This document shows positions 12,621 through 24,900 of a stretch of DNA of 64,000 nucleotides, piece after piece. This DNA comes from Halichoerus grypus (lineage: Eukaryota; Chordata; Mammalia; Carnivora; Phocidae). The number at the start of each line of letters is the position of its first letter. Positions within the stretch are counted from its first letter, which is position 1. Made by a program: the position numbers and the translations under genes. Under the pieces are notes generated by a model. It did not search any database, was not told the origin of the DNA, and saw only the letters and a program-made list of their open reading frames with translations. Where the stretch lies: positions 2,676,001 to 2,740,000 of the forward strand of contig NC_135726.1 of NCBI RefSeq assembly GCF_964656455.1, written 5' to 3'.

Positions 12621-14998
12621 CCAAGGACACACTCTTCACTAGGTTAACATACCCCTCCCTAACCCCACCTCAACTCAACCTACCAAACAGTAACAAGTCA
12701 TTAAGACAGTAATGAGAGGAATTCTTCCCTGCTGGTAGATGTGTCTAGAAACACCTGGAAAAATACGAAGTAGTACATGGTGACCAGCTACCTGGGAAAG
12801 TAGTGATGCCAGGAGGCCAGAAAGGTGTGGCATTTCTAATATTTTACATTGCACATTGTGAGGACCGGAGTCATGCTTTCAACTTAGTGTTGTCCAAGGT
12901 GACGCAGTCCTGTGGACACCAGAACATCCTTCCACCCTTCCCAGAGGGCTTGACCTACATGCTGTCCTGGGGCCCAAACACTTCATATGTGTCCCACTTC
13001 CTCTGCCCTTGGGCCAGAAGTGCCCTCCCAGCGTGAGGCCCACACAGCCTGCGAGGAGATTACACCAGCCGTATTCAGGACACTTTCAGTGAAAGGTGAT
13101 TTTGTTTTAGATTCTCAATGAACTGAAAGATACCCGTGTAGCATCATTCACAGCCCCCAGCAACTCAGGCTCAAAGCTATGAAGGCAGAGACTGCATGGC
13201 CGGGGATAGGGCCCCCGGGAGCGAAGTCCAGACCCAGGCCGTGCCTCCCTAAGCGGGTCTCAGATGGCTCTAGAGTCACCTCTCTTGGAAGCTTGGCAAG
13301 TAGGAGAGTCAGATCTCCTGGAAGGCCAGAGGTAGCTGCCAGTATTGTCCAAGACATCCTAGTCCCGGCTCTTGGACCAACAGTGTGGTCAGGACAGGTG
13401 CCACCGACTGACCCTGAAGGAAGGACCCCCCACCCCGACTGTGCTGGGCACAGTCTATCTGCCCCGCCCCTACCCCCGTGCATTCTCAGCCCCCTTGGCC
13501 TTGCAGGTTGCCCCTTATGTATTGCATTACCTGGGCTCCCTTGCAGCCTGGACTTCTAGGAGGGTCAGCCAATGAGAGGTATCCACATGAGGCTGGAAGG
13601 CAGGAGAGGAGAGAGGTTGGGGTATTTCTCCTCGGCTCCTGCCTGCAGAAGCTGCAACCACACTCACTCTTACTCCCCATGGAGCTGCCCTTCCCCCGGC
13701 CCTCCCCCCATATAAGCAATCCCTCTACCCTGGTCTTTTCCATCGGCCCATGTAAGTGGGCTTCTGTTTCTGGAACCCTGATTCTCATGCCTAATGGGAA
13801 AAGGTTAAGACCAAATCTTTGCCCCACCACCTCCCTTCCATTGTCCCCCTCACTGCCAAGGTAAATAAAGACAACGGTGTTGACTATGTAGACACCCCTC
13901 AGGACCTAGGACCTGTGCTCTGGTTACCCCCTTTCCTTACAGCCACCTTCCAGGGCCAGAACTGCATCTTGTACTCACTCTCATCTGCCCACCCTGCTGT
14001 AGACCCTGGGCTTCAATACACATCGGACCTATGTGCCCTTCACATGGTCTGCCCAGTAAAATTGGCATTCAGATATCATTGGATGAGGCAAAGCCCTCAG
14101 CTCTGCCCAGGCTCCACCACCTCCTAGTGCTCACCACTAGGATGCTGCACACAGATATGGTGTCTGCCCGGCCCGAGAGAACCCGTGAGGACAAGTGTAG
14201 TAGAGAACTTGCCATTTAGCTATTCAGACATATTTTTAAAAACCGCTTGAAATGTGGATCCAAAGAATTTTATCTTTCCAACAAACTCATGCTCTTTATT
14301 TTTAAACAATGAACTTTGTTTCTTATCATGTGCATTTTTTACTCTATGGAACAAACTCTGCTTCCTGCAAACAAGATGTTTCCAGCTACCACGAAGATGG
14401 GAAGTGCACAAAGCTGAGGCTCTCATCGAGAGCTTCCCGCTACTGGAAACATCACCCACGTCTCTGATGTTAACAGTAGCTTTCAGCTGCAACAGTAACA
14501 TCATGTGTGGCCAGTTCTTTAACCCACACGTGGATACACGGCTGAACCACTCTTCATGAAATGGTAGAGACCACATGTGGCCTCCTTCACAGAGAGATGC
14601 GATTAGATCCGAAATGGCAAATCACATCCTGTTCAGGTTCCGGAAAACCTTCGGAGGCATTTGAGACCCAGCAGGGTCATTAGCTGCTACAAGAGCCAAT
14701 GAACATCCAAAACCAAAGCAAAAGGCCTTTACAAAGTTCTCTTATCCTTGCACAAGTCGAAGAAGTAAAGATCTCAACGTTGGTGTGTCTTCCAAGATTC
14801 TTTAATGAAATCTTCATTAGTTTCATCAGAATAGTGCAAAATCCAAATTCTCAACCCTGGCTTGAACTATATCGAAAAAGAAAATCTTTCTGAAAGTATC
14901 AATACTTGGATTAATTTGAAAGGATTCAGCACTTGATCTGAGCCCATCTGTCCCACTTATATGTAAAAAAAGATGAACTTCTGCACATTCATGTGTAC

Positions 14999-15076
14999 AG
15001 AACACACACATATACACACACGCACATATACAAATGCATGTATGCACATACATACCCATGCGTATATATATACACA
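14999..15076. repeat. CA/TA-rich microsatellite
   Basis: Interrupted ACACAC, CATATA and ATGCATG alternating sequence. A TG/CG tract follows at 15139-15172. Confidence 0.85.
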
Positions 15077-15138
15077 CTTCTGTCTTTATCGTTGTACACG
15101 GTACTCCCACTATATCCCCATTATGATCAGTGTATTCA

Positions 15139-15172
15139 TCAGTGTGTGTACGTGTGTGTGTGTGTGTGTGTG
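15139..15172. repeat. TG microsatellite
   Basis: GTGTGTGTACG followed by a run of TG dinucleotides. Confidence 0.9.
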
Positions 15173-15984
15173 CATACACTGAGCTTAAACCACAGACCCT
15201 TTTCAGAAAAACAGAATCTGTTCTCTTTGTTTAGAAGGGAACACAGAGGTGTACCTTCAGATTGCCTAAGAGTAGAAAGATAAGGTTGCTTCTGGTTTGC
15301 CCTAAATACAGAGGAGAGTTTGCTTTAAGTAAGAGTTTTTTGGGGGTTTTTTTTGTTTGTTTGTTTGTTTTGTCTTACTGACCTACAACTTGGAGCCTGT
15401 GATTAAATCCGGAGCACCGGCACGGCCATGTGGATTGCTAAGACCGACAGGTCCTCTTTTTCTTCAGTAGGAAGGAATCTTCACAGGACTGTACCGATTC
15501 GATAGATTCCATCACCGTACCGTCCATTCCCCCTCAGCCCTCCCAAACCAGATGAATGCGGGGATTAGTTAACAGAATGCCTCCTTATGTATGTATAAAC
15601 ACTCTTACAAAGCAGATACACACTCCTGCCTTTTTTTTTTCTGAGACACAAAAACAATGTTTATATTATACTTCTTGGAATTGTAACTCTAAAATGCATC
15701 TTTTTTAAATGGCAGTATTAGATTATTGGTTTCTCCAGAAGACAGCCATCGTAAATTAACAAAACACATGAGATAGCAAATCAAACACAAAAGGAAAAAT
15801 TAAAAACATAACCTACACCGTGGAGTTTCCATGATGTTCCGGGAGCACCCACTGGCCCCAGGCTTCTCTGCTCCTGAGATGCTGACAGGGCTCCCACATA
15901 TAATCCCTGACTCCTCTCTCCTATTACACTGTTTGCTTATTCCCCCCAGTAATCCACTGAACCAGTCACTGAGAGGTTAATGAA

Positions 15985-17960
15985 AAAACAACTTTATTCA
16001 CAGAGGCTGAGACTTTGGGATAACAAAATATCCATGACAGCCCTTCCACCACATTGTAGGTTAATCACAGTGAGCCTGGATCTCAACAATGGGATCTCAT
16101 CAAAGTTCTTAAAATCAAGGACACTGTGCAGCTCACCAAAACATTCCCACCAACCTGGGCAGAATATGCTCAAGGAAACTTATGGGTCAGTAGCACATGG
16201 CTTTAAGAATAAATTCTCAGAAAGTCAATTCTGTGCTTACTAATTATTAAATTATTATGCTTGTCTGGAATGTCCTTTTGGATATATTAACCAAGAGGCT
16301 CTCTTGCTGTAAAGTTTGTGTTCATCTTTATCTAAGTCCTGGAAATTATTTTAAAAGTTATTTGGAAGATCTATTGCAGCCTACCTCCAGAACTCTCATG
16401 ACTTACTGAGTCTTTCCCACATCAGATAAAATTAAAATAACCTAGAGGTTCAGGAAATTCAGTTTCCCACCCAAGGCAACCCAAAGAGAGATACTGTAAG
16501 GGGTTAGATGCACTTCCCAAAAGTTCCAAACTGAACTGGGCTGTAAAAATCTCCATTGTCTTAACCAGATCTTTGTTGCAGAACCCTCCTCCTGCCCCCC
16601 CCAACTTCCTGCTCCCCACCCCCCAGATTTCCAGTCACCTCCATAAGGTGTTTATTTAGCTGCTGGCTCTAGGACCGCCCGCCCCGGGGAAGGGGCTTGG
16701 AAGGAAGAGCTGGGTGCGGGCTGGGATGCCATCAGCTGGGAATGTCTGAAAGAATCCTCTGGCTGAGCTTCCTGTTCTTTGGGGTCCAGAGACACACCCT
16801 CCAGCAGATATCAGAAGATTCCCTTTCTCTGCCCAGCATGACCCATCTCTCCCAGTATCTGCCTTTTGTGTTTGTTTCATCCAACTTTTTGGATTAAAGG
16901 TGGTCCTTCACTACACAATTCTGGAAAATGTAGCAAAAATCAAACCTAGAGCTTGAAAAAACATGCAAATGGAAAATCTTCTGTGTCTAAGACACCTTCC
17001 CTCCCCCTCACACACTTCTGGTGTCCTCTGCTATCTTTTGATCCCTTAAAAACAAAAGCAACAAGACAGGATGCCTGCTAATGTTGGTAACACGTCTTGG
17101 AGATCATGGGTACTGACTATCGGGCTATCATAATGCAACAAAATTCTATTATATAGAGTGCACTTTCTTAATAGAGGTTGTTACTATAGACATTTTCACA
17201 GGGCAATCGTTGTAGTAAAAAAGAGTCAAGCATCTAGCCAAAGAACATAGCATATTCCTTTTACTGTCTAGAAAGAAAAAAGAGAGAAATTCTCTATTTA
17301 AAATAAAAGTGTGGTTTCTTAGCTTCCACCTGGACATTGGTTGTAAATCCTCACCAGGCCCTAGATCTCCCAAAGAACCTGAAACACGGGTCACTGCCAG
17401 TGTCCCCACAACTGGACTTCAAGGACAAACCCAGCTGTGAACACCCACCACCCTATGGACCCAAAGCCACGGCCTGAGCCACAGTGACAACCCACAACCG
17501 AGCTGGCCACAGTCAGACTGTGGCTGTTTGAAAGCACCCCACCATGTCCTTCAGTCCTGCTCCCTGGTTGTCTGGGCCCTTGCTGCTCTGGACATGAAGG
17601 ACCTGTGCTGGGCAGTGGGAGACCACAACCTTAGACTGACCTAAGGTCAAGGAATTCTCCTGCTCTGGCGGTAGGAGGTCTGAGATGCCCAAGTCCTAGC
17701 CAGGCAAGGTCTTTTAAATCTCCAGAGGTGTTCAGGGTTCTGGGAAAGTCCGCCTCACCTCGGAGGAGGCAGGCGACCCTGCCCACCTGCGTGCAAAAGT
17801 TGGTAACACTTCCCAGGATCCACACGTTGCAGAAGAAAAGATCATTTAAAAAAAAAAAAAAACACAAAAACAAAAACGTGGCTCCTTCCCCCAGCGATTA
17901 GACCCCTGGTCTCTCACAAGCTCAGCCCAGGGTAGGGGAAGGACCCTGTCACTCTTTGCT
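15985..17960 (-). other. FOXL1: FOXL1 3' UTR (probable extent)
   Basis: No coding ORF is present between the FOXL1 stop codon and an AATAAA on the minus strand at 15998-15993, which is followed by a T-rich and then GT/G-rich stretch. This gives a UTR of about 2 kb, close to what I remember for human FOXL1. A second AATAAA at 16656-16651 could give a shorter form. The stretch includes an A15 run near 17848-17862 and otherwise AT-rich sequence without recognisable transposons. The extent is inferred. Confidence 0.5.
15993..15998 (-). terminator. FOXL1 candidate poly(A) signal AATAAA
   Basis: On the minus strand AATAAA is followed by GTTGTTTTTTCATTAACC and then a G-rich stretch, a conventional signal plus downstream-element arrangement. 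The alternative hexamer at 16656-16651 is followed by a G-rich stretch. Confidence 0.45.
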
Positions 17961-19140
17961 TTACTGGAAGTGAAGCACCGTGTCGGGAAGCTGCAGAGGG
18001 AAATAGGAGAGGAAAGGGATCCCGAGCTGGTAAAAGCGGCCCTGGACGTGCGGGTCGAGCATCAGGGACGCGTTGAAAGGCGGACGGAGGCTTGAGGAGG
18101 TGGCCAGAAGCGAGGCACCCACACAGCTGCCGGGCCCCGGCTTGGCGCCCCCCAGGAGCTCGACCCCTCCGGCGGGCTTCTGACCCTGCCGGCCCGCCAG
18201 GATGCTGTCTATGCTGAAGCTCTTGGATTTGTCGGAGCTCTTCGGAGAGCCGTGGGAAGCAGGACGTGGAGGAGACCCCGGGCCATCCACTGTGCGCGCT
18301 GGCTGGCCTAGGGCCAAGGCCGCTGCGCCCTGGACAGCGTCGCCCGCGTCCTCCTCCGGGGACGCGGGCCCAGGCCAGTGGAGGGGCGCGGGCGGAGAGG
18401 AGCCGTCCCGCAGGGGCGAGGGGCGCGCGGGCGCTCCCTCCTGGCGGGGGGTCGCGGGGCCGCGGCGCCCTGCGGGGGGCTGCGCCTCCGAGCCGCGCTC
18501 CTGCGTCTCGGCGCGGGCCCGCTTGGCCTCCGGGGCCCCTGGGCCTGGCTTGGGCTTCCTCTTCCGGCGCCGGTAGTTGCCATTCTCGAACATATCCAGG
18601 CAGCGAGGGTCCAGCGTCCAGTAGCTGCCCTTGCCAGGCCGCCCTTTCTCGCGGGGCACCTTGACGAAGCAGTCGTTGAGCGAGAGGTTGTGGCGGATGC
18701 TGTTCTGCCAGCCCTGCCGGTTGTCGTGGTAGAAGGGGAAGCGGTCCATGATGAACTGGTAGATGCCGTTCAGCGTGACCCTCTGCTCGGGGGCGTCCTG
18801 GATGGCCATGGCGATGAGCGCGATGTAGCTGTAGGGCGGCTTCTGGGGGGGCTCCGCCCGGCCCGAGGCGGCCAGAGCGGCCGCGGGGGCGAAGGCCAGC
18901 GGCAGCCCGGGTCTCTCGGGGCCGTACAGATAGAGCATGGGTGAGGCGGCCAGAGCCGGCAGCCGGGGACCGAAGAGGTGGCTCATGGCGAGCCGGAGCC
19001 GGCGCTGCGCTCCCCCGCAACGCAGGCGACCCAGCGGCTTAGGGACTGCGCCCCGCGCCGCGAGGGCCCTCCGGGGGAGCCCGCGGTGCGTCTGCCTCCC
19101 GCTCTGCCGCTCTCCCTGGCCGCTCCGTGCTCTGTCCCTT
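17950..19140. other. CpG-rich island over the FOXL1 CDS and 5' end
   Basis: CpG is frequent and G+C very high across the forkhead-coding and upstream sequence. CpG drops abruptly past about 19140, where the sequence becomes AT-rich. Judged by eye. Confidence 0.8.
17961..18986 (-). CDS. FOXL1: Forkhead box L1 transcription factor, complete single-exon CDS
   Basis: The 341-codon ORF runs from an ATG (CAT on the plus strand at 18984-18986, G at -3) to TAA at 17961-17963. The forkhead domain spans about residues 49-140. It opens with [15 protein letters not shown], has recognition helix [16 protein letters not shown] (95-110), and ends in a basic wing (RRRKRKPKP, 139-147). After a Pro/Ala/Gly-rich linker there is an eh1-like Groucho/TLE motif, FSIDSIL (257-263), within [11 protein letters not shown]. 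The C-terminus ends LPDTVLHFQ. As I recall, human FOXL1 is 345 aa and also intronless, so this copy looks full length. In mammals FOXL1 is a nuclear regulator in mesenchyme, notably the subepithelial cells of the gut, and responds to Hedgehog signalling. It lies downstream of FOXC2 on the same strand, as in the human cluster. The body is CpG-island DNA. No frameshift or lost key residue is visible. Confidence 0.97.
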   Translation of the reverse strand: MSHLFGPRLPALAASPMLYLYGPERPGLPLAFAPAAALAASGRAEPPQKPPYSYIALIAMAIQDAPEQRVTLNGIYQFIMDRFPFYHDNRQGWQNSIRHNLSLNDCFVKVPREKGRPGKGSYWTLDPRCLDMFENGNYRRRKRKPKPGPGAPEAKRARAETQERGSEAQPPAGRRGPATPRQEGAPARPSPLRDGSSPPAPLHWPGPASPEEDAGDAVQGAAALALGQPARTVDGPGSPPRPASHGSPKSSDKSKSFSIDSILAGRQGQKPAGGVELLGGAKPGPGSCVGASLLATSSSLRPPFNASLMLDPHVQGRFYQLGIPFLSYFPLQLPDTVLHFQ

Positions 19141-19480
19141 CATGGCTTTAAAAATGTTAAATAATTGTTGTAAGTTTGCTATTATATGTTGACTTAGCGC
19201 TGGAAAATAAATTGTCTATGATAAACAGTCGTTGTGTGCTCAGCCCACCCACATTAATTAAAATTTCATTGCTGAAAAACTCCAAGCTTTTCCCTCCACG
19301 TGTCTTTTTGATACCAGCCAATCGGTTTCAGGGCTATTCCTTCATTTGTTTATAGAATTAGTCTGTTGATAAGTCCGCCCACCCAAGTTGAATCAAGCTG
19401 TGTTTATTTGGAAAAATTTCCGGGCACCCAATATATAAACGCACTGATCTGATGTTTGAAATATCACGTCCACCCCTTGA
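19141..19480 (-). promoter_or_regulatory. FOXL1 proximal upstream regulatory block
   Basis: This repeat-free AT-rich block follows the CpG island directly. It contains a TATA-like TTTTTAAAG on the minus strand at about 19147-19155, and forkhead cores at 19221-19227 (ATAAACA), 19347-19353 and 19401-19407 (both TGTTTAT). It has two copies of GCCCACCCA (19243-19251, 19377-19385), whose complement differs from the GLI consensus TGGGTGGTC at one base. There is also an E-box CACGTG near 19298 and a CCAAT at about 19318. The motifs are seen; promoter and enhancer roles are inferred. I could not fix the start site. Confidence 0.5.
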
Positions 19481-21791
19481 CGCTGTAAGCACACACAGTC
19501 AGTGAGGCAGGATGTGGACCCCAGTGGCTGGGAGCGGGGTCTGCCGGGCCAGGAAGGAGAGGTGGGGATGGGGTGGGGGCGCAGGGGTGAGTTTTACTGC
19601 TGGCCTGGGGGAGCCCAGTTATCCCGAGCCTCCCACAAAAGGTCTTTTCTTCTCTCAGCCTTCATAGATGTGGAGATGGAACCATCTCATAAAATGCCTC
19701 CTGAGGTCTTTGAAAGCGTTTAGATATTTGGGTGCGGGGGGAGCGGCGTGCCTATCTAAGAGGTCTGGGAGTCTCGGGAGAAGAGGACGCAGCCCTCCTT
19801 GGAGAAACTATCGGGAGGCCCTGCAGGAACTGGAGGCGCTCACCCGGGGGGCCTGGTATCCCGGAGTGGGCCAGCCTCTACCTCCAGGGGCTCCCTGGGG
19901 ACCCAGAAGAGGCCTCCAGGAGCCCAGCTTCTCCGGAAGCCAAGGCACAGGGTACTGGGGAGCTAGAGAGGGCGGGGGTACCTGGGCCACGGCTTGGTTG
20001 AGGGTAGTTCCAAAATAAACCCGTTTGGAGAGGTCAGGGGGGAGAAGCTAAGGTCTTTCTGATGGGACTGAGGTTGCAAGCGAGGAACACCATAAAAGGG
20101 GAATTTGGCAGCTGTCGCAGGAGAGCTGGTATTTGTGAATGCGGGTCTCTTGCTTTATATTCTGTGCTTTCCTGTTTATAACAAGGAGGGGGGTTATAAC
20201 AACTTTACAAGTGCACGCAGCTGGCCCGTGATTACATTAAGCATTTGGGAAGCCTGCTTGCTCTCCACCCACCCACCCCCACCCACTCACCCTGGGGTGT
20301 AAGCACCCCCACCCTGTCTCATTTTACATTCAGCCACGTCATGCTTTGAATCAAAAACCCTGAATGATGCCGATTGAGAAGGAGCGGCCTTCTGTCCCAC
20401 CGCGGCAGTGGGGGTGGGGGCGGGGGGCTAATGCACCACTAGTTCCTGTTTATGATCTCTGCTGAATATTTTTTGAAAGAAAAAAAAACACTTGGGTTAA
20501 TTGAATTAGCGTTTCATTGAGTAAACCGTGTGGGGATGCCAAAGAAGAGAGGGAGGGGTGAGGGCAGCAGGTGGGCGTAGGAATGGCCCAGGGCCCTGCT
20601 CCGCAGGGAAGGGAAAGAGAGGCACTATGGTGCATGGGGCGGGGCATGTCAGCAGCGAGGGGACATCTGCTTGCTAAAGGCCAGGTCACCCCTGAACAAG
20701 GGAAAGCCGGGAGAATCCCACTCCAAAATGGGGAATCCACAGAGTAACCCCTATGTTCGGGGGTTCCAGATAGCAAGGAAGTGGGAAAGTTTGACACACG
20801 CCATAGGAAGTCAAAATCAGGGTGGAAAAACCGGTTTGGGTGCAGGCGAAGCTTGAGGGAGCGCCAGGCCAGTGCTGGGGCACCTCCGGGCCTCCCTCCC
20901 AGGCGCTGCTTTTCTAACTTAGGCCAACCATCCAGCCCAGCCTGGCTCTGGCCTAGGTGTTGAGGATGGCGCTCTAGCCAGGAGGGGGCGGGGCGCTGTC
21001 ATCTCTCTGGATCTCTAGATCTCACCGCAGCACCCCTTTCAACCCTGGGGGAGGGGGGGACACCTCAATGCCCGGGCGGATGCAACCCGCAGTTCCATAG
21101 TCCCCGGGGTCACCCAACCTCTCCAGACCAGCGCGCCCCCAGCAAGTTCAAGCTTGAATCTAGCTCGATGTCCAGCCTCAGCTCCCGCTCTAACAGACCC
21201 AGAGGAGGAGACAGATGGGTGTCACTACGCACCAACCCCTCCGCAGCCAGAGCCCTCCCTGGAGCTTGCCCGGCACCCGAAGTCCAGCAGGCGCATCCCT
21301 GCCTCTCCCGAAAGGCGCGCCTCCGCCGCGCTACTTCTAAACTCCAAGGCAAATCCGAGCTTGAATTCGTACAATAATAAACACCGCCCAATTTGGGCAT
21401 GGGCCGGACGCAGGCGGAGACCGGGAGGCTGGTGGGCGGGGCACTGATAGTAAAGAAAGAAAGAGAAAAAAAAAAACAGCTTCTAGTCGCGGTCTGGAGA
21501 GGCAAGTCCAGCCCCTCACGTTTGCAGATTTGCAGCATCCCCGGGAGGTTCCTTCCAGCAGTAGAACTGCGTGGCGCCCCAACCTGGCTCCCGCGCAGGG
21601 TCGAATCCTGGGCTCCCAGGCTAGGAGTTTGTAACTTGAGCCTAGGAGGAGCCCGCTGTAGGAAGGAGCCCGGCGCAGGGGCATATTTCCGGGGAGTGGA
21701 TGGCACAAGCCTCTGGCGTCCGAGTGCGGATGCGCCCTCGTGCGGAAGCTCGGTGTGTTGAGGCCCTATCTGAGGCCTGCTGGGGGTCGGC

Positions 21792-21805
21792 GGGGGGGGG
21801 GGGGG
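21792..21805. repeat. G14 homopolymer
   Basis: Fourteen consecutive G. The length is likely to vary between reads or individuals. Confidence 0.9.
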
Positions 21806-22424
21806 CGAAGAGCCTGGGAGACAGCCAGGACAACTGGGTATCCCAGAGAGCCAGATGGGGACACTAAAAGTTCTCCCTAGGCTCGTAGTCTTCAGATAGC
21901 CCCAAACATGCATTCTCCTCTGCAGTCAGCGCCCGCACATCTCCCAGCCCACAGCAAAGCCCTGAGATTTCCAGCCTGCCCAGTTGCTCCTGCAAGGACT
22001 GCGAGGGGTTCCTACTCCGGGGTCAGCGTGGGACGAGGGCAGAGAGTACAGTTCCCAGCCCCCGGGGAGAAAGCCTGCTCCGTGGGCAGGCTGGGCAGAG
22101 GCCAGGCACCAGGCAGGACCAAGAGGCCTCAGAGAAAAAGGCTGAGGGGAGGGGAGAGACAGGAGGTCTTCCTACCCCACCCGCCCGGAGGCATCTACCC
22201 TTCCTCTGCTCCTCAAGTCAACTGAAAAGCAAATACTCAAGTTAAGGATGATCTGTGTCACCTCCCAAATATTGGCATCACTTTTCTCCGAGCAAAGACA
22301 GTTGACAAGGTATATATACACGAATGAACGATCTCCCATGCTTGCAGTGGGTGTGAGGGGAGGGTGGGAAGATACAGGACCTACTCAGCCAGTTCACCTT
22401 ACTGACACCGTAAACACGCTGGAG

Positions 22425-22605
22425 ATGGTGATGACCAGGACGATAGCAATAACTAAGATGTCTTGAACGCTACTATGTGCTGGTACCCTCCTGAGATGTC
22501 CCTTGGATTAAGTCACTTCTCTCGGCTCTAAGAAACCGGAGTCTTCATCATTCCCGTTCTGTGGACCAGGACACCGAGGCCAGGAAGTTAACACGAGGAA
22601 GTGTT
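22425..22605 (-). mobile_element. MIR relic, reverse
   Basis: CTTGAACGCTACTATGTGCT at one end and CATTCCCGTTCTGTGGACCA GGACACCGAGGC at the other fit a reverse MIR. Confidence 0.55.
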
Positions 22606-23652
22606 GCAAAACAAGAGAACCATCCCATTATAATAGGACTACTGTGTGTGGATGCAAAGGGCCCCGTGGAAGCTCTCTCTCAAGAACCCTCACAACATCT
22701 ATGGAAGACAGTGGTGATGGATTCGCCCATTTTACAAATGAGATTTGGAATGGGCAGTGAACATCCCAGACAGTGGAGGCCGTAAGTAGCCGAACAGGGT
22801 GTTGGAACACACACGGTTTCCTGCAAAGGTGGATTCTCTGAGGTCTGACATCCTCAGGTGTCCGCAGAGGCTCCGAGAGGTGTGTCTGGAGCAGGGTCTA
22901 CTGCTGCTTCTCTTGGGGGAAGTGAGCCACGAATGTAATGCTCAGCCGGTCGGCTGAAGCCCAGAGAGCAGGGCAGGATTTTCCAAATTACAGATTTCTT
23001 TAGAGCTCATCTTGTTCCAGCAGTGATTTAAAAGGTCTAAAACAGGGCTGGTTAGGGCGTATCAGCAAGCAGCCTGACACACACAGTCACCTGAGACCAA
23101 AGAATCAGGGTTCTCCTGGTGTCGGGGTGAATCCCGACAGCTCACGGGGAGTCCTCCCTGCGGCCAGGGCACTAGCAAAGGACTTCCCTGACGTGTGTTG
23201 GGTTCATACATCCTCAACAATAACCCTATTTGATGATCCCATCACTTCTCAGTTGAGAAATGGGCCCAGGGAGCTTGAGGGAGCACGGCCGAGGTCACGC
23301 AAACCCTCCGTTGGCCTGTGAGGAGGCCCTGAGTTGGTGCATGTGGATTCGGCTTAGAAGCTTGGTTGAAGGGGCGGCCTGTAAAAACAACAGGCAGGCA
23401 GAGAGAGAGCCCCCATGGGGCCATTGGGAAAGGTAAGACCCAGGGCCCAGGGCCACTAAGCCAGGGGTCAGAGGGGCCTCTCTGGCCTCTGTGACCTCCA
23501 GCCTGGGTGGGCAGACAGACTGAGCACAAAGCTGTCCCCCAGGCTGGGGCAGCCCTCCCCAAGCTCCCCAACCCCATCTCCTTAAAGGGACCTGTGTGGC
23601 CAGGGAGCTAGTCCATCTGCCAGCCCACCCCCGTCGCTTCACGCCGGCTTTT

Positions 23653-23812
23653 CACACGCACGCACACGCACGCACACGCACACGCACGCACGCACACGCA
23701 TGCACGCACACGGACACACTCGCACACACATGCACACACTCGCACACGCACACGCATGCACGCACGCACACGCACACACTCGCACACACACACCAGCCTG
23801 CTGCTGGCACGA
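23653..23812. repeat. 160-bp CACG/CA microsatellite
   Basis: Nearly unbroken alternating purine-pyrimidine sequence rich in CACGCA, with many CpGs. Confidence 0.93.
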
Positions 23813-24754
23813 CCACGTCAGCCCCAGAGCCTCACATTCAAGAATCACACTCTACACGGGCTGTGTCCTTCTGTGTTCGCCGTGAAGCAGGAATGTCACC
23901 AAAGCCCGGAACAGGCTGGCACAAATCAAGGCAGGGCCGTCCACTCGGGCCCAGTGGCTGTCCTCACTGCAAACTCCCCGAAACATCCCTCTGTCCAAAA
24001 GCAAACATTTCAAATGCCTTGGCGAGCCGAGGCCATGCAAAAACGAGGCAGCAGGGAATGCTTCTCAGAGTTGGGGAAAGCATTTCGAGTATGTGGTGCC
24101 AAAAGGCCCTCTCTGGTGGCCCTGGCCCTGTGGGTCCCGCTCACCTAGAGTCGAACCCCCCAGCCATCCCTGGCCTAGCTGCACCCAAGGTGAGACCTAA
24201 GGTCTCTCTCCATGTCCACCACACCCTGAGACCAGGCGTGTCCCCACGGGGATGACACAGGCACCGTGCCACCCTGAGGCACCAGGCACAGGTTCCAAGA
24301 CCCCAGCACATTCTTGAGAAACTTGTTAATTAATGGGTCTCTTCTCGGTTCGGCTGTCTCCACCCACCTCAGGTTTATGGTTATCAATGAATTCCAATCA
24401 CACCAACCTTGGCCAACACCCTGTTCGGTGTTTCAGATTTGGGGTGGGGGTGAGGAGTGACGAGGCAAGCGCTCGGGTACCAGGGCTAGTTTTCACGGGG
24501 GATCTGGGAACTCCGCTCTCTCTGCTTTGAATGTAGCTCACAAGCCTCTCCCAGGCCCAAAGGCGACCCCACGCAGTCTTGGGGTAAAGGAGAGGAGATG
24601 GACCCCGAAAGATTTATGAGCCAAGCACCAAAGTTCCCAGGACCCCACATTTGCTCCTCCCTCCCACTTCTGATCTTCATTTCTTGCCAGCCAGGTGGGG
24701 AGTGGGGATAAGTGAGGGCCCATCATGAGAGCGTGGCTCTGCTGAAAAGGAAAG

Positions 24755-24900
24755 TGCCGGGCTGCCCCAAATGCCCTTACACGCACCTGGTCATTTTACA
24801 GATGAGAAGACTGAGACCAGGGAGGGAAGTTGTTTGTTCTCACAGTGTCACCTGGTCTTCCAATTCCTAGCCGGGTGCTCCAGCAATTAGAGGACACAGG
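24755..24900 (-). mobile_element. MIR relic, reverse
   Basis: TGGTCATTTTACAGATGAGA AGACTGAGACC is the MIR core in reverse. Confidence 0.6.

Larger units (their letters stand above)
2661..15984. other. Gene-free flank downstream of FOXL1
   Basis: Contains MIR and MER5-like relics, CA microsatellites and no recent SINE or LINE insertion. No ORF has recognisable homology. AT-rich repeat-free stretches around 7000-7500 and 14220-14980 may be conserved non-coding DNA. Confidence 0.65.

Noticed and set aside
18202..18944. Plus-strand ORFs opposite FOXL1
   Set aside because: Same GC-driven antisense shadow effect.
21110..21913. 267-codon minus-strand ORF
   Set aside because: Low-complexity Pro/Ser-rich translation of GC-rich DNA, crossing a G14 homopolymer. 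No domain recognised.
23596..24255. 219-codon plus-strand ORF
   Set aside because: Its first third is His/Thr repeats from the CACG microsatellite; the rest has no recognisable domain.
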